From NCBI GenBank assembly GCA_020723845.1, contig DYIC01000006.1, forward strand, positions 1 to 38,400: 38,400 nucleotides of DNA, given 5' to 3'. Below are positions 1-10,117 of the stretch, in pieces (the first letter of the stretch is position 1; every line of letters begins with the position of its first letter). Made by a program: the position numbers and the translations under genes. This DNA comes from Hydrogenophaga sp. (GTDB lineage: Bacteria > Pseudomonadota > Gammaproteobacteria > Burkholderiales > Burkholderiaceae_C). Below the pieces are notes generated by a model, which saw only the letters and a program-made list of their open reading frames with translations, was not told where the DNA came from and made no database searches.

Positions 1-119
1 CGTACCGCGAAGCCCGGTCGGTCTGGTGGTTGCCCAGACTGGCTGGACAGCCTGCCGAGGCGGTTCTCCTCCTCCCTCCTCCTCCTGTTGGCTCGGCGGG
101 TGCTTCGCGGTACCTTTTT
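1..119 (+). ncRNA. Candidate small RNA, three-way junction with CCUCC-repeat loop
   Basis: Positions 2-13 (GTACCGCGAAGC) pair perfectly with 102-113. Inside, 14-26 pairs with 34-46 (13 pairs, three of them G-U), and 50-59 pairs with 92-101 (10 pairs, two G-U). Only three bases (47-49) remain unpaired at the junction, so this is a compact three-way junction. The G-U pairs work only if the plus strand is transcribed; on the other strand they are A-C mismatches. The 3' stem is followed by TTTTT at 115-119, like an intrinsic terminator. The third hairpin has a 32-nt loop (60-91) with a 21-nt pure pyrimidine run at 66-86 holding five overlapping CCTCC words, complementary to Shine-Dalgarno sequences. 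It converges on the transferase gene next door. No ORF fits. The promoter would lie outside the window. I do not recognise the family; regulation of translation through the loop is an inference. Confidence 0.6.
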
Positions 120-126
120 ATTGACC

Positions 127-750
127 TCAAGTCGGCGGTAGCGTGTCCGCAAAACTGGGCCGCTGTTGCAGCTTTTCGTGCAAGCGTGCCAAGTTGGGGT
201 ACGTGCTGCGCCAGTCGATGGCGGGGAAGCGAAAGTCCAGATACCCCAGTGCGACGCCGACGGCGATGTCGGCCAGACTCAAGTGGATGCCGTGGCAGTG
301 GGGGCGGTCACCCAGCCCCAGGCTCATGGCTTTGAGTGCGCGCTGGATTTTCTCCAGCTGGCGGTCGATCCAGGCCTGACAGCGCTGGTGGTCGGCGCGT
401 TGCGGCCAGACCTGCTCCATGCGCGCGGTGATGGCAGCGTCCAGCAACCCGTCAGCCAGGGCCTCCCAAGTCTTGACCTCGGCGCGCTCGCGCCCCGTGG
501 CGGGGATCAGCTTGCCCACCGGCGACAGGGTATCCAGATACTCGACGATCACGCGCGAGTCGAACACCGCCTCGCCGCCTTCCATGACCAGGCACGGCAC
601 CTTGCCCAGGGGATTGGCGTCCGTGACCGTGGTGTCCGGGGCCCACGGGTCGGCCAGCTCGAACTGGCAGTCGAGCTTTTTCTCGGCCATGACGATGCGG
701 ACCTTGCGCACGTAGGGGCTGGTGAGGCTGCCGATGAGTTTGAGCTTCAT
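127..750 (-). CDS. Glutathione S-transferase family protein
   Basis: A 207-residue cytosolic glutathione transferase-like protein. The N-terminal thioredoxin-like domain (about 1-78) has SLTSPYVRK (8-16; Ser11 at the usual position of the catalytic Ser/Cys), NPLGKVPCL (46-54, with the cis-proline) and DSRVIVEYL (64-72, glutathione gamma-glutamyl contact at Ser65). The all-helical C-terminal domain carries SLADIAVGVALGYLDFR (158-174), containing the S-x-x-D capping box typical of the fold. The start at 750 is chosen because MKLKLIGS begins the first beta strand; the reading frame extends to 873 but that part has no family resemblance. No strong Shine-Dalgarno is visible. It is divergent from purB with a shared symmetrical promoter region. 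The substrate cannot be told from sequence; detoxification or a stress role is the family expectation. Confidence 0.9.
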   Translation of the reverse strand: MKLKLIGSLTSPYVRKVRIVMAEKKLDCQFELADPWAPDTTVTDANPLGKVPCLVMEGGEAVFDSRVIVEYLDTLSPVGKLIPATGRERAEVKTWEALADGLLDAAITARMEQVWPQRADHQRCQAWIDRQLEKIQRALKAMSLGLGDRPHCHGIHLSLADIAVGVALGYLDFRFPAIDWRSTYPNLARLHEKLQQRPSFADTLPPT

Positions 751-780
751 GACGTCGTTGGGTTGACACTGGGTGGGGAG

Positions 781-2726
<1,946 letters not shown>

Positions 2727-2776
2727 GCGACTCGTGCGGAGGGGAAGAGGGGCGTGATCTTAGCGGCTCGGTCGGG

Positions 2777-4432
2777 TCAGCGGCGTTGGGTGGCTTCGGC
2801 CAACTGCTCACGCAGCAAGGTTTCGGCATGCCGGGCGCGGCTGTCCAGCACCGACAGCTCCAGCAGGTCGGTTGCGCCCTGTTCGCGCGCCAGCCGCTGC
2901 GCAGCGCGGAAACGGTCCAGCGCGCCGGCAGGGTCGAGCAATGCCAGGCGCGCCTCGCCCTCGGCGCGGGTGGCGCGCACCGGCTGCGCCTGCGCGTGCA
3001 GGACGGCCGCCCAGGCGCTCCATGCGCCGGCGTCGTGCGGGTGCTGCACACACCACGCCTGCAACCGTCGGTCGATCGCTTGGCGCAAGTCAGCCGGGAC
3101 GCGTGGCGCGGCCTGCGCGGCCAGCAGCAGGCCAGCCCGTTGCCCCATTTCCAACGCCCAGGCGACCCGCTCGGGCAGCGCCCGGCGCTGGGCGTCGGGC
3201 AGTTGGGGATCGTCGTGCAGCATCAGCAGCACCTCCAACTCCAAGAGGGAGGCGCTGCGCTTGGCGTCGGCTTCTCGGGCGGCTGCTGCGCGCAGGGCAG
3301 GCAGCGCTTGCACGGTGCCGACGCTGTCGCGTCGCCAGGCGCGGGCCAGCACCGCGGCGTACAGCCGGTCTGGCTCGCGGATATCGGCGGGCAGCGTGGC
3401 ATGCGCCTGCAGCCGGTCCGGTGTTGGGTCGGCCAGCACGCGGGCACGCGCGGCCATGAAGGCGTGCGCGGTGGCGGAGATGCCACTCGCGCCGTCGGGC
3501 CGCGCGCCCGGCGGGGCCTGCAGGGGCAGGCGCGCGCGCAGATCGGCGATGCGCTCGGTGGTCAGGGGGTGGCTGCGCAGGTACGGAAAACTGCCGTCGT
3601 CGTTGAGGCGCGCGGCCTGCTGCAGCCGGTCGAACATGCCGAGGAAGCCCTGACCATCGAAGCCCGCGGCTTGCAGCACGGCGAGTCCGATGCGGTCGGC
3701 TTCGCGCTCCATGTCGCGCGAGAAGTTGAGCTGGCTCTGCGCGGCCACTGCTTGTCCGCCGGCGATGGCGGCCCCCGCGATGTCCGCATTGCGCGCGGCA
3801 CTGGCGGCCAGCGCCCCCAAAATCATGGCGGCCAGCACCAGGGGGGCCTGCTGGCTTTGCCGCGTCAGCAGCCGCGCGATGTGGCGCTGCGAGACGTGGC
3901 TGAGCTCGTGCGCGAGCACCGAGGCCAGCTCGTCCGCGCTGCCCGTTACGCCGATGAGGCCGAGGTGGATGCCCAGGTAGCCTCCGGGCAGCGCAAACGC
4001 GTTGACCGTGCGGTCGCGCGCCAGCAGCAGCCGCCAGGCGTAGCGCTCGGCCAGCTCGTCCGGCAGCTCGCCGCGCTGGCGGGCCGCGGTAAAAAGGGGT
4101 TGCCAAAGCCGCTGCAAATGGTCGTGCAGCGGCGCGTCGTCCAGGTAGGCCGGGTCGCGGTAGATCGCGCGCGCAATCTGGTCGCCCAGGCGACGCTCTT
4201 CGGACAGGGTCATGTCGCCGCCGTCGCCCAGCGCGGGCAGGGGCGACTGCGCGTGTGCGACGCCAGGGGCCGCCGAGCCACCTGCGGCCGTCAGCCACGG
4301 CAGCAGCGCCGTCGCGCTGGCCCCGGCAAAGGCGCCGCGCAGCACGGCGGCGAGCCAGTCACGTCGGCGGCAGCACGCTGGGCGCAGCCGCGGGCCGGGC
4401 AGCGGTTCGGCGTCAGAGCCAGTGGGCAACAT
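2777..4432 (-). CDS. M48 family periplasmic metalloprotease (BepA/YfgC-like)
   Basis: A 551-residue exported zinc protease with a helical repeat C-terminus, the layout of BepA, which degrades or assists misassembled outer-membrane proteins such as LptD. An N-terminal export signal covers about 15-62: several arginines, RRRDWLAA, then a long hydrophobic stretch ending in a VAHAQ-like cleavage site; the twin-arginine-like start leaves the export route open. The zinc motif is HELSH (175-179), and MEREADRIG (about 241-249) supplies the third ligand. Residues beyond about 320 are alanine-rich helices of TPR type. The start at 4432 is chosen because GAGG sits about nine bases upstream; the next ATG at 4441 lies directly on that GAGG, and the 4486 start would overlap moaC. 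Divergent from moaC. Confidence 0.88.
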   Translation of the reverse strand: MLPTGSDAEPLPGPRLRPACCRRRDWLAAVLRGAFAGASATALLPWLTAAGGSAAPGVAHAQSPLPALGDGGDMTLSEERRLGDQIARAIYRDPAYLDDAPLHDHLQRLWQPLFTAARQRGELPDELAERYAWRLLLARDRTVNAFALPGGYLGIHLGLIGVTGSADELASVLAHELSHVSQRHIARLLTRQSQQAPLVLAAMILGALAASAARNADIAGAAIAGGQAVAAQSQLNFSRDMEREADRIGLAVLQAAGFDGQGFLGMFDRLQQAARLNDDGSFPYLRSHPLTTERIADLRARLPLQAPPGARPDGASGISATAHAFMAARARVLADPTPDRLQAHATLPADIREPDRLYAAVLARAWRRDSVGTVQALPALRAAAAREADAKRSASLLELEVLLMLHDDPQLPDAQRRALPERVAWALEMGQRAGLLLAAQAAPRVPADLRQAIDRRLQAWCVQHPHDAGAWSAWAAVLHAQAQPVRATRAEGEARLALLDPAGALDRFRAAQRLAREQGATDLLELSVLDSRARHAETLLREQLAEATQRR

Positions 4433-4484
4433 GGGGCGCATCCTCGTATGATGCCGCGTCTCGGTTTCGAATTCCCTGCTCGCC

Positions 4485-5021
4485 ATGTCCCAAGCCCCGA
4501 TTGCCGACTCGACGGTTGCACCGTCGCCGCTGACACACTTCGACCCCCAGGGTCAAGCGCACATGGTGGATGTGGGCGCCAAGGCCGCCACCCACCGCGT
4601 GGCGGTGGCCGAGGGGCGCATCCGCATGCTACCCAGCACGCTGGCGCTGATCGCGCAGGGTCACGCGAAGAAGGGCGACGTACTGGGTGTGGCGCGCATC
4701 GCGGGCATCATGGCCGCCAAGCGTACCAGCGACTTGATTCCCTTGTGCCACCCGATCGCACTGACGCGGGTGGCGCTCGAGTTTGGCCTCGAGCCCGAGG
4801 GGCCCGCCGTGCGCGTGCAGGCCACGGCCGAGACCGTGGGCCAGACGGGGGTGGAGATGGAGGCGCTGACCGCGGTGCAAGTGGCCCTGCTGACGATCTA
4901 CGACATGTGCAAGGCCGCCGACCGCGGCATGTCGATCACTGACGTGCGCCTGCTCGAAAAGCGCGGGGGCAAGTCGGGACACTTCGTCTCCGATGCCCCT
5001 GCGCCGACCGCTCAGGCGTAG
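4485..5021 (+). CDS. moaC: Cyclic pyranopterin monophosphate synthase
   Basis: Second step of molybdenum cofactor synthesis, converting the MoaA product (3',8-cyclo-GTP) to cyclic pyranopterin monophosphate in the cytoplasm. The 178-residue protein carries the full family pattern: LTHFD and [12 protein letters not shown] (16-38), [12 protein letters not shown] (79-90), [10 protein letters not shown] (122-131), IYDMCKAAD (138-146; Asp140 and Lys143 match the E. coli active-site pair Asp128/Lys131) and KRGGKSG (159-165). It has short polar extensions at both ends relative to E. coli (161). No other moa gene is in the window, so it stands alone. Its end overlaps the convergent dehydrogenase gene by 10 bases. 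Highly secure. Confidence 0.97.
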   Translation: MSQAPIADSTVAPSPLTHFDPQGQAHMVDVGAKAATHRVAVAEGRIRMLPSTLALIAQGHAKKGDVLGVARIAGIMAAKRTSDLIPLCHPIALTRVALEFGLEPEGPAVRVQATAETVGQTGVEMEALTAVQVALLTIYDMCKAADRGMSITDVRLLEKRGGKSGHFVSDAPAPTAQA

Positions 5022-5863
5022 GTGTAGACCCCGCGGCCGGTCTTGCGACCCAGGTAGCCGGCGGCTACCATTTCCTTGAGCAGCGGGCAGGGCCGGTATT
5101 TGCTGTCGTTGAACTCGGCGAAGTACACGTTCATCACCGCCAGACAGACATCTAGCCCGATCATGTCGGCCAGCGCCAGCGGGCCAATGGGGTGGTTGCA
5201 GCCCAGCTTCATGCCGGCGTCGATGTCCTCGGGGCTGGCCAGGCCCTCGGCCAGCACGAAGAAGGCCTCGTTGATCATCGGCACCAGGATGCGGTTGACC
5301 ACGAAGCCGGGCGAGTTCTTGACCGTGATGGGCGTCTTGCCCAGGCGCAGCGCCAGTTCGCGTACCGCATCGTGCGTGGCGTCGCTGGTTTGCAGGCCAC
5401 GGATGATCTCCACCAGCGCCATCACCGGCACCGGGTTGAAAAAGTGCATGCCGATGAAGCGCTCGGCACGGCCGGTGACAGCGGCCAGCTGCGTGATGCT
5501 GATCGAGCTCGTGTTGGTGGCCACGATCACCTCTGGCGCGAGCAGCTGGTCGAGCTGGCGCAGGATCTTGATCTTGAGTTCGAGGTTTTCGGTAGCGGCT
5601 TCCACGACGAGCTGCGCGCCCTGCAGGTCTTCGTAGCGCGTCGAGGGGCGGATGCGCGCGAGGGCGGCGTCTTTGTCGGCAGCGGAAATCTTTTCTTTCT
5701 TGAGCAGGCGATCCAGGCTGCCCTGGATGGTGGCCAAGCCCTTTTGCACGGCGGCGTCGCTGATGTCGACCATCACGACGGACAGGCCGCTGGTGGCGCA
5801 CACCTGGGCGATGCCGTTGCCCATGGTGCCGGCGCCAATGATGCCGATGGTGTCGATACCCAT
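5012..5863 (-). CDS. hbd: 3-hydroxybutyryl-CoA dehydrogenase
   Basis: A 283-residue short 3-hydroxyacyl-CoA dehydrogenase that oxidises (S)-3-hydroxybutyryl-CoA to acetoacetyl-CoA, or runs in reverse. The N-terminal Rossmann domain has [16 protein letters not shown] (6-21, dinucleotide binding). Catalytic elements follow: TNTSS (116-120) and [11 protein letters not shown] (138-148, with His140 and Asn143). The C-terminal domain (about 185-283) has the usual [11 protein letters not shown] start and ends in [11 protein letters not shown]. The start at 5863 is supported by GAGGAG a few bases upstream; the frame runs open to 5944 but that part has no homology. A CATAATCG -10-like element lies at 5909-5914. 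Being just downstream of the phasin gene, a role in short-chain acyl-CoA and polyhydroxybutyrate turnover is plausible. Confidence 0.94.
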   Translation of the reverse strand: MGIDTIGIIGAGTMGNGIAQVCATSGLSVVMVDISDAAVQKGLATIQGSLDRLLKKEKISAADKDAALARIRPSTRYEDLQGAQLVVEAATENLELKIKILRQLDQLLAPEVIVATNTSSISITQLAAVTGRAERFIGMHFFNPVPVMALVEIIRGLQTSDATHDAVRELALRLGKTPITVKNSPGFVVNRILVPMINEAFFVLAEGLASPEDIDAGMKLGCNHPIGPLALADMIGLDVCLAVMNVYFAEFNDSKYRPCPLLKEMVAAGYLGRKTGRGVYTYA

Positions 5864-5931
5864 GTCAAAAACTCCTCGAGGCGAATGGGGGTGAAGGGAA
5901 CAGCCCCGATTATGCGGGGCCCCCAAAAGGC

Positions 5932-5962
5932 GACACCCCGCCACCTAGGGGGGCGGGGTGTC
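5932..5962 (-). terminator. Intrinsic terminator-like hairpin after the phasin gene
   Basis: GACACCCCGCC (5932-5942) and GGCGGGGTGTC (5952-5962) form a perfect 11-bp inverted repeat with a 9-base loop. Read on the minus strand, downstream of the phasin stop, the stem is followed by GCCTTTT, a short U-tract. A second small hairpin (CCCCG/CGGGG at 5904-5919) overlaps the likely promoter of the next gene. It probably ends or attenuates phasin transcription before the dehydrogenase. Confidence 0.6.
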
Positions 5963-6010
5963 TCGGTCGCGTCAAGCCCCCCGCTGTGCGGGAGGCCGGC
6001 ACGGGGTCGT

Positions 6011-6562
6011 TCAGGCCTTGGCAGCGGTGCTGCGCGGGGCCTTGGTGGCATTGACCGCGGTGGTGGCGACGGCCTTCAGGTTGGCCTCGGCCAGCTCGGT
6101 GGCTTGCTTGACGGCTTTTTGCACCGACTCCATGGCAGCGGCGGCGGTCGAGACGGCGTTTTTCATCGCGGCCACGGCCGGCTCGGTGCCCTGCGGGGCG
6201 TTCTTGACAGCTGTGTCGAGGGCGCTGACGAACTGCTTTTGCGCCTCGGCGGCCTGACCTTCGGCCACTTTGGCGAATTCGGCGCTCAGGCTGGAGGCGA
6301 TGTCATACAGGTGGCGGCTGTAGGCCGCGGCCTTCTCGCCCATGGGCTGCAGCATCGCGTTTTGCAGCGCGACCAGGTCTTGCATGTCCTTGATGGACAG
6401 CATGGCTTGGGTGTGCTCGGCGCTTTCAGCCAGCAGGGTCTTGGCGGTTTGCAGGTTCAGCTCGGCGAGCTTTTCGACACCGGCCAGGGCTTTTTCACCC
6501 AAATCGAACGCGGTGGCGACGTTCTTTTTGTGCAGAGAGAGGATTTGTTCGACGGTCATCAT
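6011..6562 (-). CDS. phaP: Phasin, polyhydroxyalkanoate granule-associated protein
   Basis: A 183-residue amphipathic helical protein of the PhaP family that coats polyhydroxybutyrate granules and controls their size and number. It starts MMTVEQILSLHKKNVATAFDLGEKALAGVEKLAELNLQ-like (not quoted in full), typical of phasins, contains a heptad-rich helical core (about 20-130), and ends in an Ala/Thr/Lys-rich tail (KAPRSTAAKA) resembling the low-complexity tails of beta-proteobacterial phasins. AAGGAG seven bases before the first ATG at 6562 supports this start; a second ATG follows directly. A strong promoter and two TGC-N3-GCA operators lie upstream, fitting repression by PhaR. phaC, phaA, phaB and phaR are not in the window. 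Confidence 0.92.
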   Translation of the reverse strand: MMTVEQILSLHKKNVATAFDLGEKALAGVEKLAELNLQTAKTLLAESAEHTQAMLSIKDMQDLVALQNAMLQPMGEKAAAYSRHLYDIASSLSAEFAKVAEGQAAEAQKQFVSALDTAVKNAPQGTEPAVAAMKNAVSTAAAAMESVQKAVKQATELAEANLKAVATTAVNATKAPRSTAAKA

Positions 6563-6667
6563 GGTGAGACTCCTTTGAGAGCGGATGGGTGGATGGACGA
6601 CAGGACCATTGCGCGCAACCTCCCTGGTGGTTTCCCCTGTTCCGGTTCGATCACCGACCGTTCATGC

Positions 6668-6676
6668 TGCGCTGCA
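6668..6676. promoter_or_regulatory. Candidate PhaR operator 1
   Basis: TGCGCTGCA is a TGC-N3-GCA dyad. It lies 11 bases downstream of the phasin -10 box, over the expected transcription start, where a bound repressor would block initiation. PhaR proteins are known to bind TGC-rich inverted repeats and to repress phaP. Assignment to PhaR is inferred. Confidence 0.45.
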
Positions 6677-6687
6677 ACATGAGCCCA

Positions 6688-6715
6688 AGTATAGGGATTT
6701 GTGTGACATTCGCAA
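6688..6715 (-). promoter_or_regulatory. Sigma-70 type promoter of the phasin gene
   Basis: On the minus strand TTGCGA (6710-6715) and TATACT (6688-6693) are separated by 16 bases, a good match to the housekeeping consensus TTGACA/TATAAT. Transcription would start near 6681, giving a leader of about 120 bases before the phasin ATG at 6562. This is one of the few places in the window with both hexamers recognisable, in keeping with the high expression of phasins. Confidence 0.65.
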
Positions 6716-6719
6716 GTCA

Positions 6720-6740
6720 TTTTGTTGCGCCGCAACAAAA
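6720..6740. promoter_or_regulatory. Candidate PhaR operator 2 (perfect palindrome)
   Basis: TTTTGTTGCG (6720-6729) and CGCAACAAAA (6731-6740) are perfect 10-base arms around one central base. The core at 6726-6734 is again TGC-N3-GCA, the same pattern as operator 1. It sits just upstream of the phasin -35 box; the two dyad centres are 58 bases apart, so two bound dimers would bracket the promoter. The 6563-6788 gap holds nothing else recognisable. Confidence 0.5.
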
Positions 6741-6788
6741 ATCCGACGAACGGTCGAGGCACGGTAGCAAGAACGCGCCGCGGCGGGT

Positions 6789-9449
6789 TCAGTGCGTGGG
6801 CTGCAGCGGCAGCTCGACGTGCCGCAGGTCCGGGTCTTCCGGGTGGGGCGTGATGGCGAAGCCCAGCTTTTCCAGCAAGGCCAGCATGCCTTTGTTTTCG
6901 CGCAGCACGGTGCCCACGATGCGGCGCGTACCGTGCGCACGCAGGTAGCGGATGAGTTTGTCCATCAGCAGCCGCCCCAGCCCGCGGCCCTTGAGGTCGG
7001 AGCGCACCAGGATGCCGTATTCGGCCGTCTCGTTGTCCGGGTCGCAGATGCCGCGCACCACGCCGATCGTCTCCGGTTGGCCGTCGGGGCCGGTGCGGGT
7101 GGCGATGAACGCCATCTCGCGGTCGTAGTCGATTTGTGTCAGGCGCGCCAGTTCGCTGTGCTCGATGCTGCGGCGGCTGTAGAAGATGCGCAGGCGGATG
7201 TCCTCGGGATCCATCTTTTGCAGGAAGGCCAGGTGCTGTGCCTCGTCCTCCGGGCGGATCGGGCGCAGCGTCAGCGTCTCGCCATGCCAGTCGAGGGTCT
7301 CGATCAGCTCCTGCGGGTAGGGGCGGATGGCAAAGTGCGCCGCGCCCCCAGGGCGGTCGCGGCTGACGCGCACGCGCGCATCAAGGGCGATCGCCTCCTG
7401 GGCATCGACGAGCAGCGGGTTGATGTCGATTTCCGCGATCTCGGGAACGTCGGCCAGCAACTGTGAGACCGCCAGCAGCGCGGTGTGGATCGATGGGCGG
7501 TGCGCCGGCGGCACGTCGCGCCAGCCGCGCAGCAGGCGAGCGACGCGCGTGCGCTCGATGAGCGACTCGGCCAGCGCCACGTTCAGCGGTGGCAGCGCCA
7601 GCGCCCGGTCCGCCACCACCTCGACCGCCGTGCCACCCTGCCCGAACAGGATGACGGGGCCAAACAGCGGGTCGATGCTGGCGCCGACGATGAGCTCGTG
7701 CGCGCCGCGGCGCCGCACCATGGGCTGCACGGTAAAGCCGTCGATGCGCGCATCGGGGCGTCGTTGCGCGACGCGCGCCAGCATGGCGGCGGCGGCTTCG
7801 CGCACTTCTTGTGCGTTGTGCAGATCCAGCCGCACGCCGCCCACGTCGGATTTGTGCGTGATGTCGGCTGAGAGAATCTTGAGCACGACCGGGTAGCCCA
7901 GCGCCTCGGCCGCATCGACGGCCGCTTGCGGGTCGGCGCCGACCGTGCGGATGGGGGGCACGGGAATGCCCGCCAGGCGCAGCAGCTCCTTGGCCTGGGG
8001 TTCCGTGAGCCAGGTCTGCCCGTCGTCCAGCGCTTGGCGCACCAGGCGGCGAATGCCCTCCAGATCGAGCGCGAGCCCTGCAGGCAGCGCGGGCGGCGTT
8101 TCCATCAGCTCTGCCTGGTGCCGGTGGTACTGGCGCAGGAACGAAAAGGCGCGCACCGCCTCTTCTGGCGTGGGGTAGTCGGGGATACCCGCGGCACGAA
8201 AGCGTGCCCGCGCCTCGGCCACCGCGCCGTGGCCCAACCAGCAGCCCAGCACGCGCGGCGGCCGCTCGGCCACCAGCGGCAGCACCGCTTGGGCGATCTC
8301 GTCGCTGGGCACGATGGCGGTGGGGGCCTGGATGAACAAAATGGCGCTGTCGCGGTCGTCGCGCAGGATGCGCAGGGCATCCACGTAGCGCTGCGCAGGG
8401 GCGTCGCCGATGATGTCGACCGGATTGGCGCGCGACCAGTTGCCGGGCAGCACGGCGTCGAGCCGCGCCACCATTTCTGGGGTCAGGGTGGCGAGCTCCA
8501 CGCCCATGTGTGCGGCGGCGTCGGCGGCCATCACCCCCGCGCCACCGCCGTTGGTCAAGATGAGCAGCCGCTCGCTGCGGTTGTCGCGGAAGCGCGCCAG
8601 CAGCTCCACGGCCAGAAACAACTGATGCAACGTGTTGACGCGCAGCATGCCCGCGCGCGAGATGGCGGCGTCGAACACGTCATCCGACCCGGCCAGCGCG
8701 CCCGTGTGCGAGGCCGCGGCGCGGCTGCCCTGCGCCGAGCGCCCGGCCTTGACCAGGATGACGGGCTTGTTGCGCGCCGCGGCGCGCGCGGCCGACATGA
8801 ATTTGCGCGGCGCCGTGATCGACTCGACGTACATCAGGATGGCGCGCGTGCGCGCGTCGCTGCCCAGGTAGTCGAGCATGTCGCCGAAGTCCACGTCCGC
8901 GTGCTCACCGAGCGAGACGAAGTGCGAAAACCCGATGCCACGGTCGTTGGCCCAGTCGAGTACGGCCGTCACCAACGCCCCCGACTGCGAGACGAACGCA
9001 ATCTGGCCCGGCTGAGCGTCCGCATGCGCAAAGCTGGCGTTGAGCCCAAGGTGGGGCACCAGCATACCGATGCAGTTGGGCCCCAGGATGCGCAGCGTGT
9101 GGCGGCGCGCGGCGTCGAGCATGGCCTGTTTCTGACGCGCGTCCAGGCCAGCGGTCACGACCACCGCGGCGCGCGTGCCGCGCGCGCCCAGGCGCGCGAT
9201 CAGCCCGGGTACGGTGGCGGGCGGGGTGCAGATGACGGCCAGGTCGGGCGCACAGGGCAGGTCGTCTAGGTCGCGCGCCACGGGCACACCCAGCGCGGGC
9301 TGGCGCGGGTTGACGGCGAAGAGCACCCCCTGGAAGCCACGCGCCAGGTTGCGCCAGACGGTGCCACCGACGCTCCCCGGGCGGTCGGAGGCGCCAAAGA
9401 CCGCGACCCGGCGCGGTGAAAACAGAAAATCGAGGTTGCGAATGCTCAT
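6789..9449 (-). CDS. NDP-forming acyl-CoA synthetase fused to GNAT acetyltransferase
   Basis: An 886-residue four-part protein. Residues 8-135 are a CoA-binding Rossmann domain (RRVAVFGASDRPGSVGGTV); 145-450 are the succinyl-CoA-ligase-like flavodoxin domains, with SHTGALAG at 247-254 in the region of the ligase histidine loop; 483-700 are an ATP-grasp domain (GYPVVLKILSADITHKSDVGG, within 518-538); 726-868 are a GNAT domain with the acetyl-CoA loop RSDLKGRGLG (816-825). This is the architecture of Pat/YfiQ (PatZ), which acetylates lysines of acetyl-CoA synthetase and other proteins; bacterial ADP-forming acetate-CoA ligases share the first three parts. The start at 9449 overlaps the DUF502 stop by four bases (ATGA), so the two are translationally coupled. 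Whether the synthetase part still makes acyl-CoA cannot be told here. Confidence 0.92.
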   Translation of the reverse strand: MSIRNLDFLFSPRRVAVFGASDRPGSVGGTVWRNLARGFQGVLFAVNPRQPALGVPVARDLDDLPCAPDLAVICTPPATVPGLIARLGARGTRAAVVVTAGLDARQKQAMLDAARRHTLRILGPNCIGMLVPHLGLNASFAHADAQPGQIAFVSQSGALVTAVLDWANDRGIGFSHFVSLGEHADVDFGDMLDYLGSDARTRAILMYVESITAPRKFMSAARAAARNKPVILVKAGRSAQGSRAAASHTGALAGSDDVFDAAISRAGMLRVNTLHQLFLAVELLARFRDNRSERLLILTNGGGAGVMAADAAAHMGVELATLTPEMVARLDAVLPGNWSRANPVDIIGDAPAQRYVDALRILRDDRDSAILFIQAPTAIVPSDEIAQAVLPLVAERPPRVLGCWLGHGAVAEARARFRAAGIPDYPTPEEAVRAFSFLRQYHRHQAELMETPPALPAGLALDLEGIRRLVRQALDDGQTWLTEPQAKELLRLAGIPVPPIRTVGADPQAAVDAAEALGYPVVLKILSADITHKSDVGGVRLDLHNAQEVREAAAAMLARVAQRRPDARIDGFTVQPMVRRRGAHELIVGASIDPLFGPVILFGQGGTAVEVVADRALALPPLNVALAESLIERTRVARLLRGWRDVPPAHRPSIHTALLAVSQLLADVPEIAEIDINPLLVDAQEAIALDARVRVSRDRPGGAAHFAIRPYPQELIETLDWHGETLTLRPIRPEDEAQHLAFLQKMDPEDIRLRIFYSRRSIEHSELARLTQIDYDREMAFIATRTGPDGQPETIGVVRGICDPDNETAEYGILVRSDLKGRGLGRLLMDKLIRYLRAHGTRRIVGTVLRENKGMLALLEKLGFAITPHPEDPDLRHVELPLQPTH

Positions 9450-10090
9450 GGCGCAGGCGGGGTATGGGTAGGCGCGGGGCGCCCGGGTGGGTTGGCATCG
9501 GTACGGGCGGGGCTGGTCATCCAGGCGATCAGCGCCGAGCGCATGGCCTCCTCGACGGACATCTCGATGGGAGTGATCCAGCTGCGCGGCACGAACAGGG
9601 TGTAGCCCCCGATCATGTAGCCCATGGGCAGGTACACCGCCACCCGGTCGCCGGGCAGAAAGCCGCTCGGCAGCCCCTGCAGATGGTGGCGCGTGACCAG
9701 GCCTACCACCTCCCATTCGGCGCCTGGGGGGCGCAGGATCACGACCTGCTGCGCCGCGGATTCGCGGCGTTGCGGGGAAAAATAGTCGGCAAACGTCTTG
9801 AGCGAGGCATAAATGCTCTTGACCACCGGCAGGTTGGTAAAGGGCAGCTCTACCCAGTCCAGCAGCCGGGCCGTGGCTTGTGTCGAGACCAGAAAGCCGA
9901 CCACGAGCACCAGCGCAGCGGTCAGCAGCAGGCCCAGCCCGGGCACATAGAAGTCGCCGATCACCGGGCGCAGCAGCGACAGCGCGAGCTGCTCCGACCA
10001 CACCACCAGCGCGGTCAGCAGGTACAGCGTGATGCCAATCGGCAGCAGGGCGAGCAGACCCCGCAGAAAGTATTGGGACAGACGTTTCAT
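9446..10090 (-). CDS. DUF502 family membrane protein
   Basis: A 214-residue inner-membrane protein of unknown function. Two hydrophobic helices are visible (about 9-31, containing LLALLPIGITLYLL, and 51-69, GLGLLLTAALVLVVGFLVS), followed by a conserved soluble part (LPVVKSIYASLKTFADYF, about 86-104; LPMGYMIGGYTLFVP) and a proline-rich C-terminus (PPGRPAPTHTPPAP). The start at 10090 gives MKRLSQYFLRG, the usual beginning of the family; ATG at 10108 is less likely. It lies 27 bases after rsmI and its stop overlaps the start of the acyl-CoA synthetase/GNAT gene, so the three form a probable minus-strand operon. A link to membrane trafficking or growth has not been shown as far as I know. Confidence 0.88.
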   Translation of the reverse strand: MKRLSQYFLRGLLALLPIGITLYLLTALVVWSEQLALSLLRPVIGDFYVPGLGLLLTAALVLVVGFLVSTQATARLLDWVELPFTNLPVVKSIYASLKTFADYFSPQRRESAAQQVVILRPPGAEWEVVGLVTRHHLQGLPSGFLPGDRVAVYLPMGYMIGGYTLFVPRSWITPIEMSVEEAMRSALIAWMTSPARTDANPPGRPAPTHTPPAP

Positions 10091-10117
10091 CGCAGCCGGG
10101 TGTAGCACGGATATGTG

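Noticed and set aside
66-86. The CCT-repeat run as a simple sequence repeat or CRISPR-like element
   Set aside because: It is a single short tract inside a folded RNA, with no repeat-spacer pattern; the surrounding stems explain it better.
773-778. TTGACA as a purB -35 box
   Set aside because: No -10 hexamer lies 16-18 bases downstream (the bases at 796-801 are GGCGAC), and the likely -10 is much further on at 847-852.
2786-4942. A 718-codon plus-strand open frame opposite the M48 protease gene
   Set aside because: The minus strand has a complete, motif-bearing protease gene and the plus strand after 4485 is moaC in another frame. Long shadow frames are normal at this GC content.
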